9,219 bases of DNA from an uncultured Oscillospiraceae bacterium (lineage in GTDB: Bacteria > Bacillota > Clostridia > Oscillospirales > Oscillospiraceae): NCBI GenBank assembly GCA_934643765.1, contig CAKUCT010000063.1, positions 1-9,219 on the forward strand. Direction: 5' to 3'. Of the stretch, positions 1 to 6,778 are shown one piece after another (position 1 is the first letter of the stretch; every line of letters starts with the position of its first letter). The notes beneath the pieces are model-generated. The model worked only from the letters and a program-made list of their open reading frames with translations, was not told where the DNA came from and ran no database searches. The translations under genes were made by a program, and so were the position numbers.

Positions 1-466
1 ACGCGCTTCTGGAAACACTGTCTGCAAAAGAGGATTAGAACCGGAAGAAAGCTGTTGTGGAAATCACCTAGGCTGTCAGAAATGGGCAGATCTGGGATTG
101 CGGTACGGACTCAGTGGCAATCGGGTCCCGGCAGCGGCAACGAGCCGGCCCGGGGATGAAAGGGAAACCGCCTCTTCGGCGACGGGAGGCTTCCCGGGTG
201 GAAAACAAACCCGACCTAAGCCGTAAGATTAACCAGATCTGCCGCCTTGTTTGTTTGGGCGGAAGCACAAAAGAAATTGTCCGCGAGCTTCAGCGGATCT
301 ATTGGCCCAATGCTGCGGTTGTAAAAGCTTGAAATACACAGAGTATTCCTGCGCTTTTAAACCTTGCCTTGAACCAATATCTCTCACTGAATCTTCTTGC
401 CAATTTCATTCGAGCTTCCTTGGATATTTTTGCATTCTGGTAAATCCCCAAATGGGGTTTATTTTG
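1..466 (+). ncRNA. ole: OLE RNA (Ornate Large Extremophilic RNA), 5' end outside the window
   Basis: Seen: about 490 nt with no credible protein gene, but much paired sequence. A perfect 11-bp helix joins 85-95 to 233-243. Inside it are stems 96-101/117-122 (GATTGC/GCAATC), 128-132/144-148 (CCGGC/GCCGG) and a 10-bp stem 162-166+170-174/186-195 with an ACC bulge. Outside it are 6-12/41-47 (7 bp, one G-U) and 280-284/293-297. Known: OLE RNA, about 610 nt in Bacillus halodurans, is encoded just upstream of its membrane partner OapA and dxs in an isoprenoid/repair operon. It forms a membrane-associated ribonucleoprotein linked to tolerance of short-chain alcohols and cold, and to Mg2+ homeostasis. 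Inferred: position and structure make this OLE, with perhaps 100-250 nt missing on the left. The 3' end is uncertain: dense structure fades after about 330, and 331-466 is AT-rich. I could not align it to the Rfam OLE model. Confidence 0.8.
441..466 (+). terminator. Weak terminator-like hairpin at the presumed 3' end of OLE RNA
   Basis: CCCC (446-449) and GGGG (454-457) flank an AAAT loop, or CCCCA/TGGGG with a two-base loop, followed by TTTATTTT (458-465). The stem is short, and a T-T mismatch stops easy extension, so strong termination is unlikely. It may mark the OLE 3' end while letting transcription continue into oapA, whose RBS starts only a few bases downstream. Confidence 0.4.
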
Positions 467-487
467 ATATAAAGGAAGGAACTTGTT

Positions 488-1078
488 TTGGCTGCACAGA
501 AAAACAGCAAAACTCCGAAAAAATCCGGACCGGACTGGCGCTGGATTATTACCATCTTTTTTATTACGGTCTGCATTTCGGCAATTATGTCGCTGATTTC
601 GACCAATCTTCTGGCAAGCGCATCGCTTGGCGTCTCGTTTGTGATTCTGATCTGCATCATTGCCATCGGCATTGTGTTTGATATCATCGGCGTGGCCGTG
701 ACGGCGGCGGATGAAAAGCCGTTCCATTCCATGGCCTCGCGTAAGGTTCCGGAGGCGGGCGAAGCTTTGAAGCTCATCCGGAACGCGGGCCGCGTGTCGT
801 CGTTCTGCAATGACGTGATCGGCGATATCTGCGGCGTTATTTCAGGCTCCGCATCGGCGACGATTGCCGTGCGCGTGCTGGCGCTGCACCCCGGCGCGCA
901 GGAAATGGTCATTACGCTTGCCATGTCCGCGCTGGCCGCGGGCTTAACGGTCGGCGGAAAGGCCTGCGGCAAATCCTTTGCCCTGGGCTCGAGCACGACG
1001 GTTGTTCGCACGGCGGCGGGGATTCTGCACTTTTTCCATACCATTCCGGAAAAGTTCACGCCGCGCCGGAAAGCCTGA
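488..1078 (+). CDS. oapA: OLE-associated membrane protein OapA
   Basis: A 196-residue integral membrane protein. It has a short basic N-terminus (K5, K8, K11, K12), hydrophobic segments at about 19-39 and 47-71, a polar stretch at 72-108, hydrophobic segments at about 110-133 and 139-158, and a basic C-terminus ending TPRRKA. An acidic pair D109/D113 (NDVIGD) opens the third segment, with R98 and R102 just before it. Known: OapA binds OLE RNA and brings it to the cell membrane, and is encoded between ole and dxs. Such proteins are sometimes labelled CorB-like or hypothetical. The start is TTG at 488, chosen because AAGGAAGGA (472-480) lies 7 nt upstream and the first in-frame ATG would fall inside the first membrane segment. 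dxs follows 15 nt after the stop. The name rests on size, topology and position, since no alignment was possible. Confidence 0.85.
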   Translation: MAAQKNSKTPKKSGPDWRWIITIFFITVCISAIMSLISTNLLASASLGVSFVILICIIAIGIVFDIIGVAVTAADEKPFHSMASRKVPEAGEALKLIRNAGRVSSFCNDVIGDICGVISGSASATIAVRVLALHPGAQEMVITLAMSALAAGLTVGGKACGKSFALGSSTTVVRTAAGILHFFHTIPEKFTPRRKA

Positions 1079-1093
1079 TTCTCAGAGGTTGCT

Positions 1094-2938
1094 ATGATTT
1101 TAGAAACAATTCATTCGCGCGAAGATCTTCTGCGCCTGAATGAGCAGGATGAGATCCGGCTCTGCCGGGAAATCCGGGAATTTCTGGTCCGCCACGTCAG
1201 CCAGACGGGCGGCCACCTGGCATCCAATCTCGGCGTCGTTGAGCTGACCGTGGCGATCGAACGCGTATTTGATACCGCGCGCGACCGTCTGGTCTTTGAC
1301 GTCGGCCACCAGAGCTATGTCCATAAGCTGTTGACCGGCCGGGCAGAGGGCTTTGACCATCTGCGCAAATTCGGCGGCATGTCCGGCTTCCCGGACCCGG
1401 CCGAAAGCGAGACAGACGCGTTTATCGCAGGCCATGCGTCCAACGCGGTATCGGTCGCGCTGGGCATGGCGCGGGCAAGAACGATTGAAAAGCAGGACTA
1501 CAGCGTTCTGGCACTTCTTGGAGACGGCGCGCTCACGGGCGGCCTTGCTTACGAGGGCCTCAATAACGCCGGCGCAAGCCGCGAGCCTTTGATCGTCATT
1601 CTCAACGACAACGGCATGTCTATCACGCCGAATGTCGGCGCGATTTCGCGCCATCTGGCAAAGGTCCGCCTGCGCCCGGGCTACATTGGCCTGAAGCTCC
1701 GGTATCGCTCGTTCACGTCAAAAATCCCGGGCGGCAAAAAGCTCTATGATTTTACCCACAAGCTCAAAGCGCGCGTGCGCAGGACGCTTCTGGGCTCAAA
1801 CCTGTTTGACTCCCTGGGCTTTACCTATCTTGGCCCGGTGGACGGACACGACATCAAAAAGGTGGAGTCGCTTCTGCAGACGGCAAAAGCCCTGCAGGAA
1901 CCTGTCCTGCTCCACCTGATTACAACCAAAGGCAAGGGATATACGCTTGCCGAGCAGATGCCGTCTGCGTACCACGGCGTGGGCGTTTTTGACCCGACGC
2001 GCGGCGCAACGGCCTGCGTCCACAAAAAGAATTTTTCGGATGTTTTCGGCGAAACGCTCGGAAAGCTGGCCGATACGGACGGACGCATCTGCGCCATTAC
2101 GGCCGCAATGCGCGACGGAACGGGACTGACCGGCTTCGCCGCCTGCTATCCGCAGCGTTTTTTTGACGTCGGTATTGCCGAAGAGCATGCCGTTTCCATG
2201 GCCTGCGGCATGGCAAAGCAGGGCTTGATTCCGGTTGTGGCGCTCTATTCCACGTTCCTGCAGCGCTCGTTTGACATGCTGCTGCACGATCTTGCGCTGC
2301 AGCAGCTGCACGTGGTGCTGGCCGTGGACCGGGCGGGGCTTGTCGGTGAGGACGGCAGAACGCATCATGGTGTGTTCGATGTTGGTTTTCTGCGGGAAGT
2401 TCCCGGCATGAAAATTTACTGTCCCGCGAACTTTGCAGAGCTGCAGCAGATGCTCCGCCAGGCGGTTCTGGAGGACGAAGGACCGGTCGCCGTGCGCTAT
2501 CCGCGCGGCGCGGAGGGCGCGTATCAGCTCGATGCGGAAAAGACATGTCTGCAGGACGGCGCAGACTGCACCGTTATTACTTACGGCACGATGATCAACC
2601 CAGTTCTCGACGCCGCGCGTCAGGCCGCGCAAAGCGGCCTTCACGCGGAGGTTCTGAAACTTGCAACCATCGCGCCGGTCGATTGGGCGGCCATTGAGGC
2701 GTCAGCGAAAAAGACCGGGCGCGTGCTGGTGGTGGAGGAGACATCTAGCCACGGCTGCGTGGCAGATGAGATTTTCTCGCATCTGGCGCAGACGGGAATC
2801 CATCCGGTCTGCCGCAGGCAGAACCTGGGAGATGGCTTCGTCGGCCATGGAAGCGTCGCCGAGCTCTACGCGCAGGCGGGGCTTGACGCCGGGCACCTGG
2901 CCCGGCAAATCAGGGAGGTATGTCAATATGAAGCATAA
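1094..2938 (+). CDS. dxs: 1-deoxy-D-xylulose-5-phosphate synthase
   Basis: This cytosolic thiamine-diphosphate enzyme condenses pyruvate with glyceraldehyde 3-phosphate to make DXP and CO2, the entry step of the MEP isoprenoid pathway (also a source of thiamine and pyridoxal precursors). It is 614 residues long, normal for the family. Visible motifs are GGHLASNLG (39-47, with the histidine equivalent to E. coli H49), GHQSYVHKLLTGR (71-83), and the ThDP/Mg2+ motif from GDGALTGG (143-150) to NDNGMSI (171-177). In the pyrimidine domain are DVGIAEEHAV (358-367, proton-relay Glu at 363), VDRAGLVGEDGRTHHGVFD (411-429) and RYPRG (468-472). GHASNAVS (113-120) departs slightly from the more usual GHSSTSIS. 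The ATG at 1094 follows AGAGG (1084-1088). The 3' end overlaps tlyA by 11 nt, suggesting translational coupling. An ispA gene would be expected upstream of the window. Confidence 0.98.
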   Translation: MILETIHSREDLLRLNEQDEIRLCREIREFLVRHVSQTGGHLASNLGVVELTVAIERVFDTARDRLVFDVGHQSYVHKLLTGRAEGFDHLRKFGGMSGFPDPAESETDAFIAGHASNAVSVALGMARARTIEKQDYSVLALLGDGALTGGLAYEGLNNAGASREPLIVILNDNGMSITPNVGAISRHLAKVRLRPGYIGLKLRYRSFTSKIPGGKKLYDFTHKLKARVRRTLLGSNLFDSLGFTYLGPVDGHDIKKVESLLQTAKALQEPVLLHLITTKGKGYTLAEQMPSAYHGVGVFDPTRGATACVHKKNFSDVFGETLGKLADTDGRICAITAAMRDGTGLTGFAACYPQRFFDVGIAEEHAVSMACGMAKQGLIPVVALYSTFLQRSFDMLLHDLALQQLHVVLAVDRAGLVGEDGRTHHGVFDVGFLREVPGMKIYCPANFAELQQMLRQAVLEDEGPVAVRYPRGAEGAYQLDAEKTCLQDGADCTVITYGTMINPVLDAARQAAQSGLHAEVLKLATIAPVDWAAIEASAKKTGRVLVVEETSSHGCVADEIFSHLAQTGIHPVCRRQNLGDGFVGHGSVAELYAQAGLDAGHLARQIREVCQYEA

Positions 2939-3731
2939 AGAGCGGCTCGATGTGCTGCTGGTGAGCCTTGCGCTGGCGGAGTCCCGCGCGAAGGCGCAGG
3001 CAACCATTATGGCGGGCGAAGTTTATGTGAATGGCCAGAAGGCGGATAAGGCCGGTATGGAAGTTGACATAACGTCAAATGTTGAAGTGCGCGGCGCGGC
3101 CTGTCCCTACGTCAGCCGCGGCGGACTGAAGCTGGAAAAGGCGCTCAGGAACTTCGGCGTTGATCCCACAGGCTATGTCTGCAGCGACTCCGGCGCGTCC
3201 ACCGGCGGGTTTACGGATTGCCTTCTGCAGCAGGGCGCAAAAAAGGTTTTTGCCATCGACGTCGGCTACGGCCAGCTGGCCTGGAAAATCCGCAACGATC
3301 CGCGCGTGGTCGTCATGGAGCGGACAAACATCCGCTACGTAACGCCGGAGGATCTTGGAGAACCGCTCGATCTGTCGGTCATCGATGTGTCGTTTATCTC
3401 GCTTGGGCTTGTGCTGCCGGTGGTCAAAACGCTGCTCAAGCCGACGGGGCAGGTTCTGTGCCTGATCAAGCCGCAGTTTGAAGCGGGCAAAGAAAAGGTC
3501 GGCAAAAAGGGTGTTGTACGCGACCCCGCTGTACATGAAGAGGTTCTTCGCAATTTCATCGCGCTTGCAAAGTCGCTGGACTTTACCATCCGCGATCTGA
3601 CCTTCTCACCGGTCAAGGGGCCGGAGGGGAACATTGAGTTTCTGGCGCATCTTTCTTTGCAGCCGGGCGAGGATTCCTACCCGGCGCCGGACGCGCTTGT
3701 GGCGCAGGCACATGCATCTCTGAAAGGATAA
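2928..3731 (+). CDS. tlyA: TlyA-family rRNA (cytidine-2'-O)-methyltransferase
   Basis: A 267-residue SAM-dependent RNA methyltransferase, often annotated as hemolysin A or YqxC. Actinobacterial TlyA 2'-O-methylates 16S and/or 23S rRNA, and Firmicute members are presumed to act on rRNA too. Residues about 5-65 form an S4 RNA-binding domain (RLDVLLVSLALAESRAKAQ). The rest is an RrmJ/FtsJ-like domain with SAM motif DSGASTGGFTD (87-97) and acidic AIDVGYGQL (109-117). The K-D-K-E catalytic residues fit K69, D153 (VIDVSFISL), K181 (LIKPQFEAG) and E237 (NIEFLAHL). The start at 2928 has GGGAGG (2913-2918) at good spacing and opens exactly at the S4 domain. The reading frame stays open upstream to 2661, but that part lies within dxs in another frame and is not coding. 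nadK follows 10 nt downstream. Confidence 0.95.
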   Translation: MKHKERLDVLLVSLALAESRAKAQATIMAGEVYVNGQKADKAGMEVDITSNVEVRGAACPYVSRGGLKLEKALRNFGVDPTGYVCSDSGASTGGFTDCLLQQGAKKVFAIDVGYGQLAWKIRNDPRVVVMERTNIRYVTPEDLGEPLDLSVIDVSFISLGLVLPVVKTLLKPTGQVLCLIKPQFEAGKEKVGKKGVVRDPAVHEEVLRNFIALAKSLDFTIRDLTFSPVKGPEGNIEFLAHLSLQPGEDSYPAPDALVAQAHASLKG

Positions 3732-3741
3732 GGAAAAAGCC

Positions 3742-4608
3742 ATGAAGATTGTTATGACGCCGAACCCATACCGGGACAAGCAGTTCAGAACAGCCCAGCA
3801 GGCCCGGCAGATTCTGGAGGACTGCGGCGCGGAAGTGTCGATGTGCCTGCCGTTTGATGTAGACCGGGACTTTGAGCTGCCAAAGCATCTGGCGTTTCAG
3901 GATCTGCACCGCGAGATCAAGACAGCCGATATGCTGATCTGCTTCGGCGGCGACGGAACGATTCTGCACGCCTCCAAAATTGCGACGGCGCACAATCTTC
4001 CGGTGCTTGGCGTGAACATCGGCACGATGGGCTTTATCGCGGAGCTGGAAGCGAGCGAGCTGGAGCTTCTGCGTAAGATTCCCACCGGCGAGTTTACCAT
4101 CGAGCCGCGCAGCATGATTGACATCACCGTCACCGGAAACGGGCAGAAGCTGATGCACGAGACGGCGCTCAACGACGCCGTTATTACAAAGGGCGCGATT
4201 GCACGCGTGGTGCAGCTGGCGGTGTACTGCGACAATGTGGAGGCAACGAGCTATTCCGGCGACGGCATCATCATCTGCACGCCGACGGGCTCTACGGCCT
4301 ATTCGATGTCGGCCGGCGGGCCGATCATAGAGCCGTCGGCCAAGAATCTTCTCATTACGCCGATCTGCGCGCACGCGATGCTTGCAAAGAGCATTGTCGT
4401 CGCGCCGAGCCGTGTGATTTCGGTCAAGGTTGGAAAAATCGGGCGGCACAACGCATTCTTGTCTGTCGACGGCGGCCGGGCGTTCCGGCTCAATACGGGC
4501 GATGTCATCACGGCAAAGGCTTCGGATAAGGTGACAAAGCTTGTGCGGCTCAAGCAGACCAGCTTCTTTGAAATTCTCAACAAAAAATTTATCGACAGGC
4601 AGAGGTAA
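3742..4608 (+). CDS. nadK: NAD kinase
   Basis: Phosphorylates NAD+ to NADP+ in the cytosol, feeding NADPH-dependent biosynthesis including later MEP-pathway steps. It is 288 residues, normal for bacterial NadK. Diagnostic motifs are CFGGDGTILHASK (67-79, catalytic GGDGT at 69-73), LGVNIGTMGFIAE (89-101), ALNDAVITKG (142-151, ND pair), the long glycine-rich NAD-binding segment SGDGIIICTPTGSTAYSMSA (172-191), and SVDGG (241-245). The ATG at 3742 follows AAGGA (3730-3734). The gene sits 10 nt after tlyA and 4 nt before argR, so its last codons (GGCAGAGGTAA) also carry the argR ribosome binding site. Nothing looks damaged. Confidence 0.97.
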   Translation: MKIVMTPNPYRDKQFRTAQQARQILEDCGAEVSMCLPFDVDRDFELPKHLAFQDLHREIKTADMLICFGGDGTILHASKIATAHNLPVLGVNIGTMGFIAELEASELELLRKIPTGEFTIEPRSMIDITVTGNGQKLMHETALNDAVITKGAIARVVQLAVYCDNVEATSYSGDGIIICTPTGSTAYSMSAGGPIIEPSAKNLLITPICAHAMLAKSIVVAPSRVISVKVGKIGRHNAFLSVDGGRAFRLNTGDVITAKASDKVTKLVRLKQTSFFEILNKKFIDRQR

Positions 4609-4612
4609 GGCC

Positions 4613-5080
4613 ATGAAATCGAAACGTCACGAAAAAATTCTCGAGCTCATCCGTGAAAAAGATATTGAAACGCAGGAGCAGCTTCTGCAGGAGCTGCAGA
4701 AAAGCGGCTTCAACACCACCCAGGCCACCATTTCCCGGGACATCAAGCAGCTGCGCATCATCAAAGAGCTCGGCCCGAGCGGAACCTACCGCTACAGCGC
4801 GGCGGCAAAGCCCGTGGAGCATGCGTTTTCCTCAAAGCTCAATATCATTTTTGGCCAGTGCGTGACAAGCGTCGACTACGCACAGAACATCATCGTCATC
4901 AAGACCTTGCCAGGACTTGCGATGGCAGCCTGCTCGGCGCTCGATAAGTTAGATCTGCCGGAGGTCGTTGGGACGCTAGGTGGAGACGATACCTGTATGG
5001 TTGTTCTGCGCGACGCGGCCTCGGCCGCGAACATCTGCGCGGAAATCCGCGCCCAGGTCAATACCCACGCGGCCCACTGA
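4613..5080 (+). CDS. argR: Arginine repressor ArgR/AhrC
   Basis: Hexameric, arginine-responsive DNA-binding regulator of arginine biosynthesis and catabolism genes. It is 155 residues, typical length. The N-terminal winged helix-turn-helix (about 1-64) carries TQATISRDIKQL (36-47), the characteristic ArgR recognition helix. The C-terminal oligomerisation and arginine-binding domain (about 75-150) carries GLAMAACSALDKL (101-113) and GTLGGDDT (120-127), whose two Asp residues match the arginine-contacting pair in E. coli ArgR. The start at 4613 was chosen over more upstream in-frame starts because it opens directly at the winged helix (MKSKRHEKILELI) and AGAGGTAAGG (4601-4610) precedes it. The argR-recN pairing is common in Firmicutes. 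I saw no arginine genes in the window, so its targets lie elsewhere. Confidence 0.97.
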   Translation: MKSKRHEKILELIREKDIETQEQLLQELQKSGFNTTQATISRDIKQLRIIKELGPSGTYRYSAAAKPVEHAFSSKLNIIFGQCVTSVDYAQNIIVIKTLPGLAMAACSALDKLDLPEVVGTLGGDDTCMVVLRDAASAANICAEIRAQVNTHAAH

Positions 5081-5100
5081 GAAGAAAGGGAGTCGGTTAC

Positions 5101-6777
5101 ATGCTGAGTGTTCTGCATATTGAAAATATTGCCGTCATTGAGCAGGCCGAGATTTTATTTGAACGCGGCTTCAATGTTCTGACGGGCGAAACCGGCGCCG
5201 GCAAATCGATTGTGATCGACGCCATTTCCGCCATTCTTGGCGAACGGACTTATCGCGATGTCATCCGCACGGGCGCAAACCGTGCGTTTGTCAGCGCGAT
5301 TTTTACAAATATTCCGCAAAACGAGTGGTTTTCGGAAAATCAGGTCGAATATGACCCGCAGGAGCTGCAGGTGCAGCGCGAGATTTACGCAGACGGGAAA
5401 AATGTCTGCCGCGTGAACGGACGGCCCGTCACAGTGGCGGCGCTCAAAAAGCTCGGCGCAAGGCTTATCAATATCCATGGCCAGCACGACTCGCAGCAGC
5501 TGTTTGACGAAGAGAACCATCTGACATATCTTGATGCCTTTGCGCAGGATGAAGCGGCGCTTTTGCAGTATCAGGAGGCGTTTTTCGATCTGCAGAGCGT
5601 GCGGCGCGAGATTGCAAAGCTCAGCATGGACGAGTCGGAAAAGCTCCGTTTGGTGGAGACGCTGCAATATCAGATTGAAGAAATCCGTGCAGCCAATCTG
5701 ACGGCCGGAGAAGAGGAGCAGCTCAAGGAGCGACGAACCGTGCTTCAGAACGCGGAAAAGCTCTCTGACGCGCTGCTCGCGGCCGACGAGGCGCTCTATG
5801 GCGGCGACAGTTCCGACGGCGCGGCCGGGCTGCTTGCCAACGCGCAGCGGGCGCTTACGCGCGTGAGCGCGATCAGCGCCGACATGGAGGCACTTTATCA
5901 GAAGGTTTCCGATCTCATGTACAGCGTGCAGGACGCGGCGGAAGACGTGCGCGCGGCGCGCGACGATCTGAGTTACTCCGCGGGCGAGCTGGAGGAGATT
6001 GAAGAGCGGCTGGACGCCATCCACAAGCTCAAGCGCAAGTATGGCGCAAGCGTGGAGGATGTGCTGGCGTATCTGGAGAAATCTGAAAAGCGTCTGGACG
6101 AAATTGAATTTGCGTCCGATCATATTGAGCGCCTGCAGAAAAAGGAGCGGCAGCTGCTGGATAAAGCCCTGGCGCTGGGAATGGCGCTGCGCGCCGCGCG
6201 GCAGGAGGCCGCCAAAGCGTTGGAAGATCGCATCTGCGAGGAACTGCGGCAGCTGGATATGCCAAAAATCCGCTTTGTCTGCGATTTTGCAGCACAGGAA
6301 CCGGCGGAGACCGGTCTGGACCGTGTGCGGTTTTTAATGTCGGCAAACGTTGGCGAGTCGCTCAAACCGCTTTCCAAAGTCGCCTCCGGCGGCGAACTTG
6401 CGAGAATTATGCTCGCCATGAAGCAGGTGCTTGCCCAGCAGGACGGCGTGCCGACGCTGGTTTTTGACGAGGTCGACGCAGGCGTGAGCGGCCGGGCCGC
6501 ACAGAAGGTGGCGCTGAAGCTCTGGACGGTGTCCAAGGGGCGGCAGGTTCTGTGCGTGACGCACCTGCCGCAGATTGCGGCTATGGCCGACGTGGCATTT
6601 ACGGTCGAAAAGCGCGTGGAAAACGACAGAACCTATACAAGCGTTCTGCATCTGGACGATGCCGGACGCAATCAGGAGCTCGCCCGCCTCATTGGCGGCA
6701 GTATGATTACAGAAACGACGCTGGCCGGATCGGCGGAGCTGATGCGGCTGGCCGCGCAGACGAAACAGGAGGCGTGA
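5101..6777 (+). CDS. recN: DNA repair protein RecN
   Basis: SMC-like ATPase that acts early in recombinational repair of double-strand breaks. It is 558 residues, close to the family norm. The N-terminal head has Walker A GETGAGKS (29-36) followed by IVIDAI, and the RecN-typical INIHGQHDSQQLFD (123-136). A long charged, heptad-like region at about 150-370 should form the coiled coil. The C-terminal head has ABC signature ASGGELARIMLAMKQ (428-442), Walker B LVFDEVDAG (453-461) and a switch histidine in VTHLPQIAAMAD (486-497). All ATPase motifs are intact. The ATG at 5101 is preceded by AAAGGGAG (5085-5092). The last codons include AGGAGG (6767-6772), which serves as the RBS of the next gene, starting one base after the recN stop. 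Confidence 0.98.
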   Translation: MLSVLHIENIAVIEQAEILFERGFNVLTGETGAGKSIVIDAISAILGERTYRDVIRTGANRAFVSAIFTNIPQNEWFSENQVEYDPQELQVQREIYADGKNVCRVNGRPVTVAALKKLGARLINIHGQHDSQQLFDEENHLTYLDAFAQDEAALLQYQEAFFDLQSVRREIAKLSMDESEKLRLVETLQYQIEEIRAANLTAGEEEQLKERRTVLQNAEKLSDALLAADEALYGGDSSDGAAGLLANAQRALTRVSAISADMEALYQKVSDLMYSVQDAAEDVRAARDDLSYSAGELEEIEERLDAIHKLKRKYGASVEDVLAYLEKSEKRLDEIEFASDHIERLQKKERQLLDKALALGMALRAARQEAAKALEDRICEELRQLDMPKIRFVCDFAAQEPAETGLDRVRFLMSANVGESLKPLSKVASGGELARIMLAMKQVLAQQDGVPTLVFDEVDAGVSGRAAQKVALKLWTVSKGRQVLCVTHLPQIAAMADVAFTVEKRVENDRTYTSVLHLDDAGRNQELARLIGGSMITETTLAGSAELMRLAAQTKQEA

Positions 6778-6778
6778 T

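Noticed and set aside
1..330. RNase P RNA, tmRNA, SRP RNA or a cobalamin riboswitch
   Set aside because: The hallmark sequences of these RNAs, such as GAGGAAAGTCC of RNase P, were not found, and the gene context points to OLE.
114..332. 72-codon + strand frame ending in a plausible-looking C-terminus
   Set aside because: It lies in the structured RNA, has no RBS, is rich in Arg/Lys/Pro from GC-rich stems, and overlaps hairpins that explain the sequence better.
329..470. A separate promoter for oapA
   Set aside because: TTGAAA- and TTGCAT-like boxes exist, but none has a -10 at 16-18 nt spacing. AT-rich sequence alone gives such partial matches.
406..1059. 217-codon minus-strand frame opposite oapA
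   Set aside because: It is antisense to a well-supported membrane protein with a good RBS. Its translation shows no domain, and such long antisense frames are common at this GC content.
1796..2644. 282-codon minus-strand frame inside dxs
   Set aside because: It is a shadow of dxs, whose catalytic motifs fully explain the region; low-complexity His/Arg/Leu composition and no recognisable domain.
2661..3731. A 356-residue protein or Dxs-TlyA fusion from the longer tlyA frame
   Set aside because: The first 89 codons lie in dxs in a different frame and are Arg/Trp-rich. The real TlyA start at 2928 has an RBS and begins at the S4 domain.
3613..4614. 333-codon minus-strand frame opposite nadK
   Set aside because: It is antisense to an intact NAD kinase with all motifs, and the translation has no family signature.
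5155..6123. 322-codon minus-strand frame opposite recN
   Set aside because: It is a shadow of the recN coiled-coil region. No RBS or domain was found.
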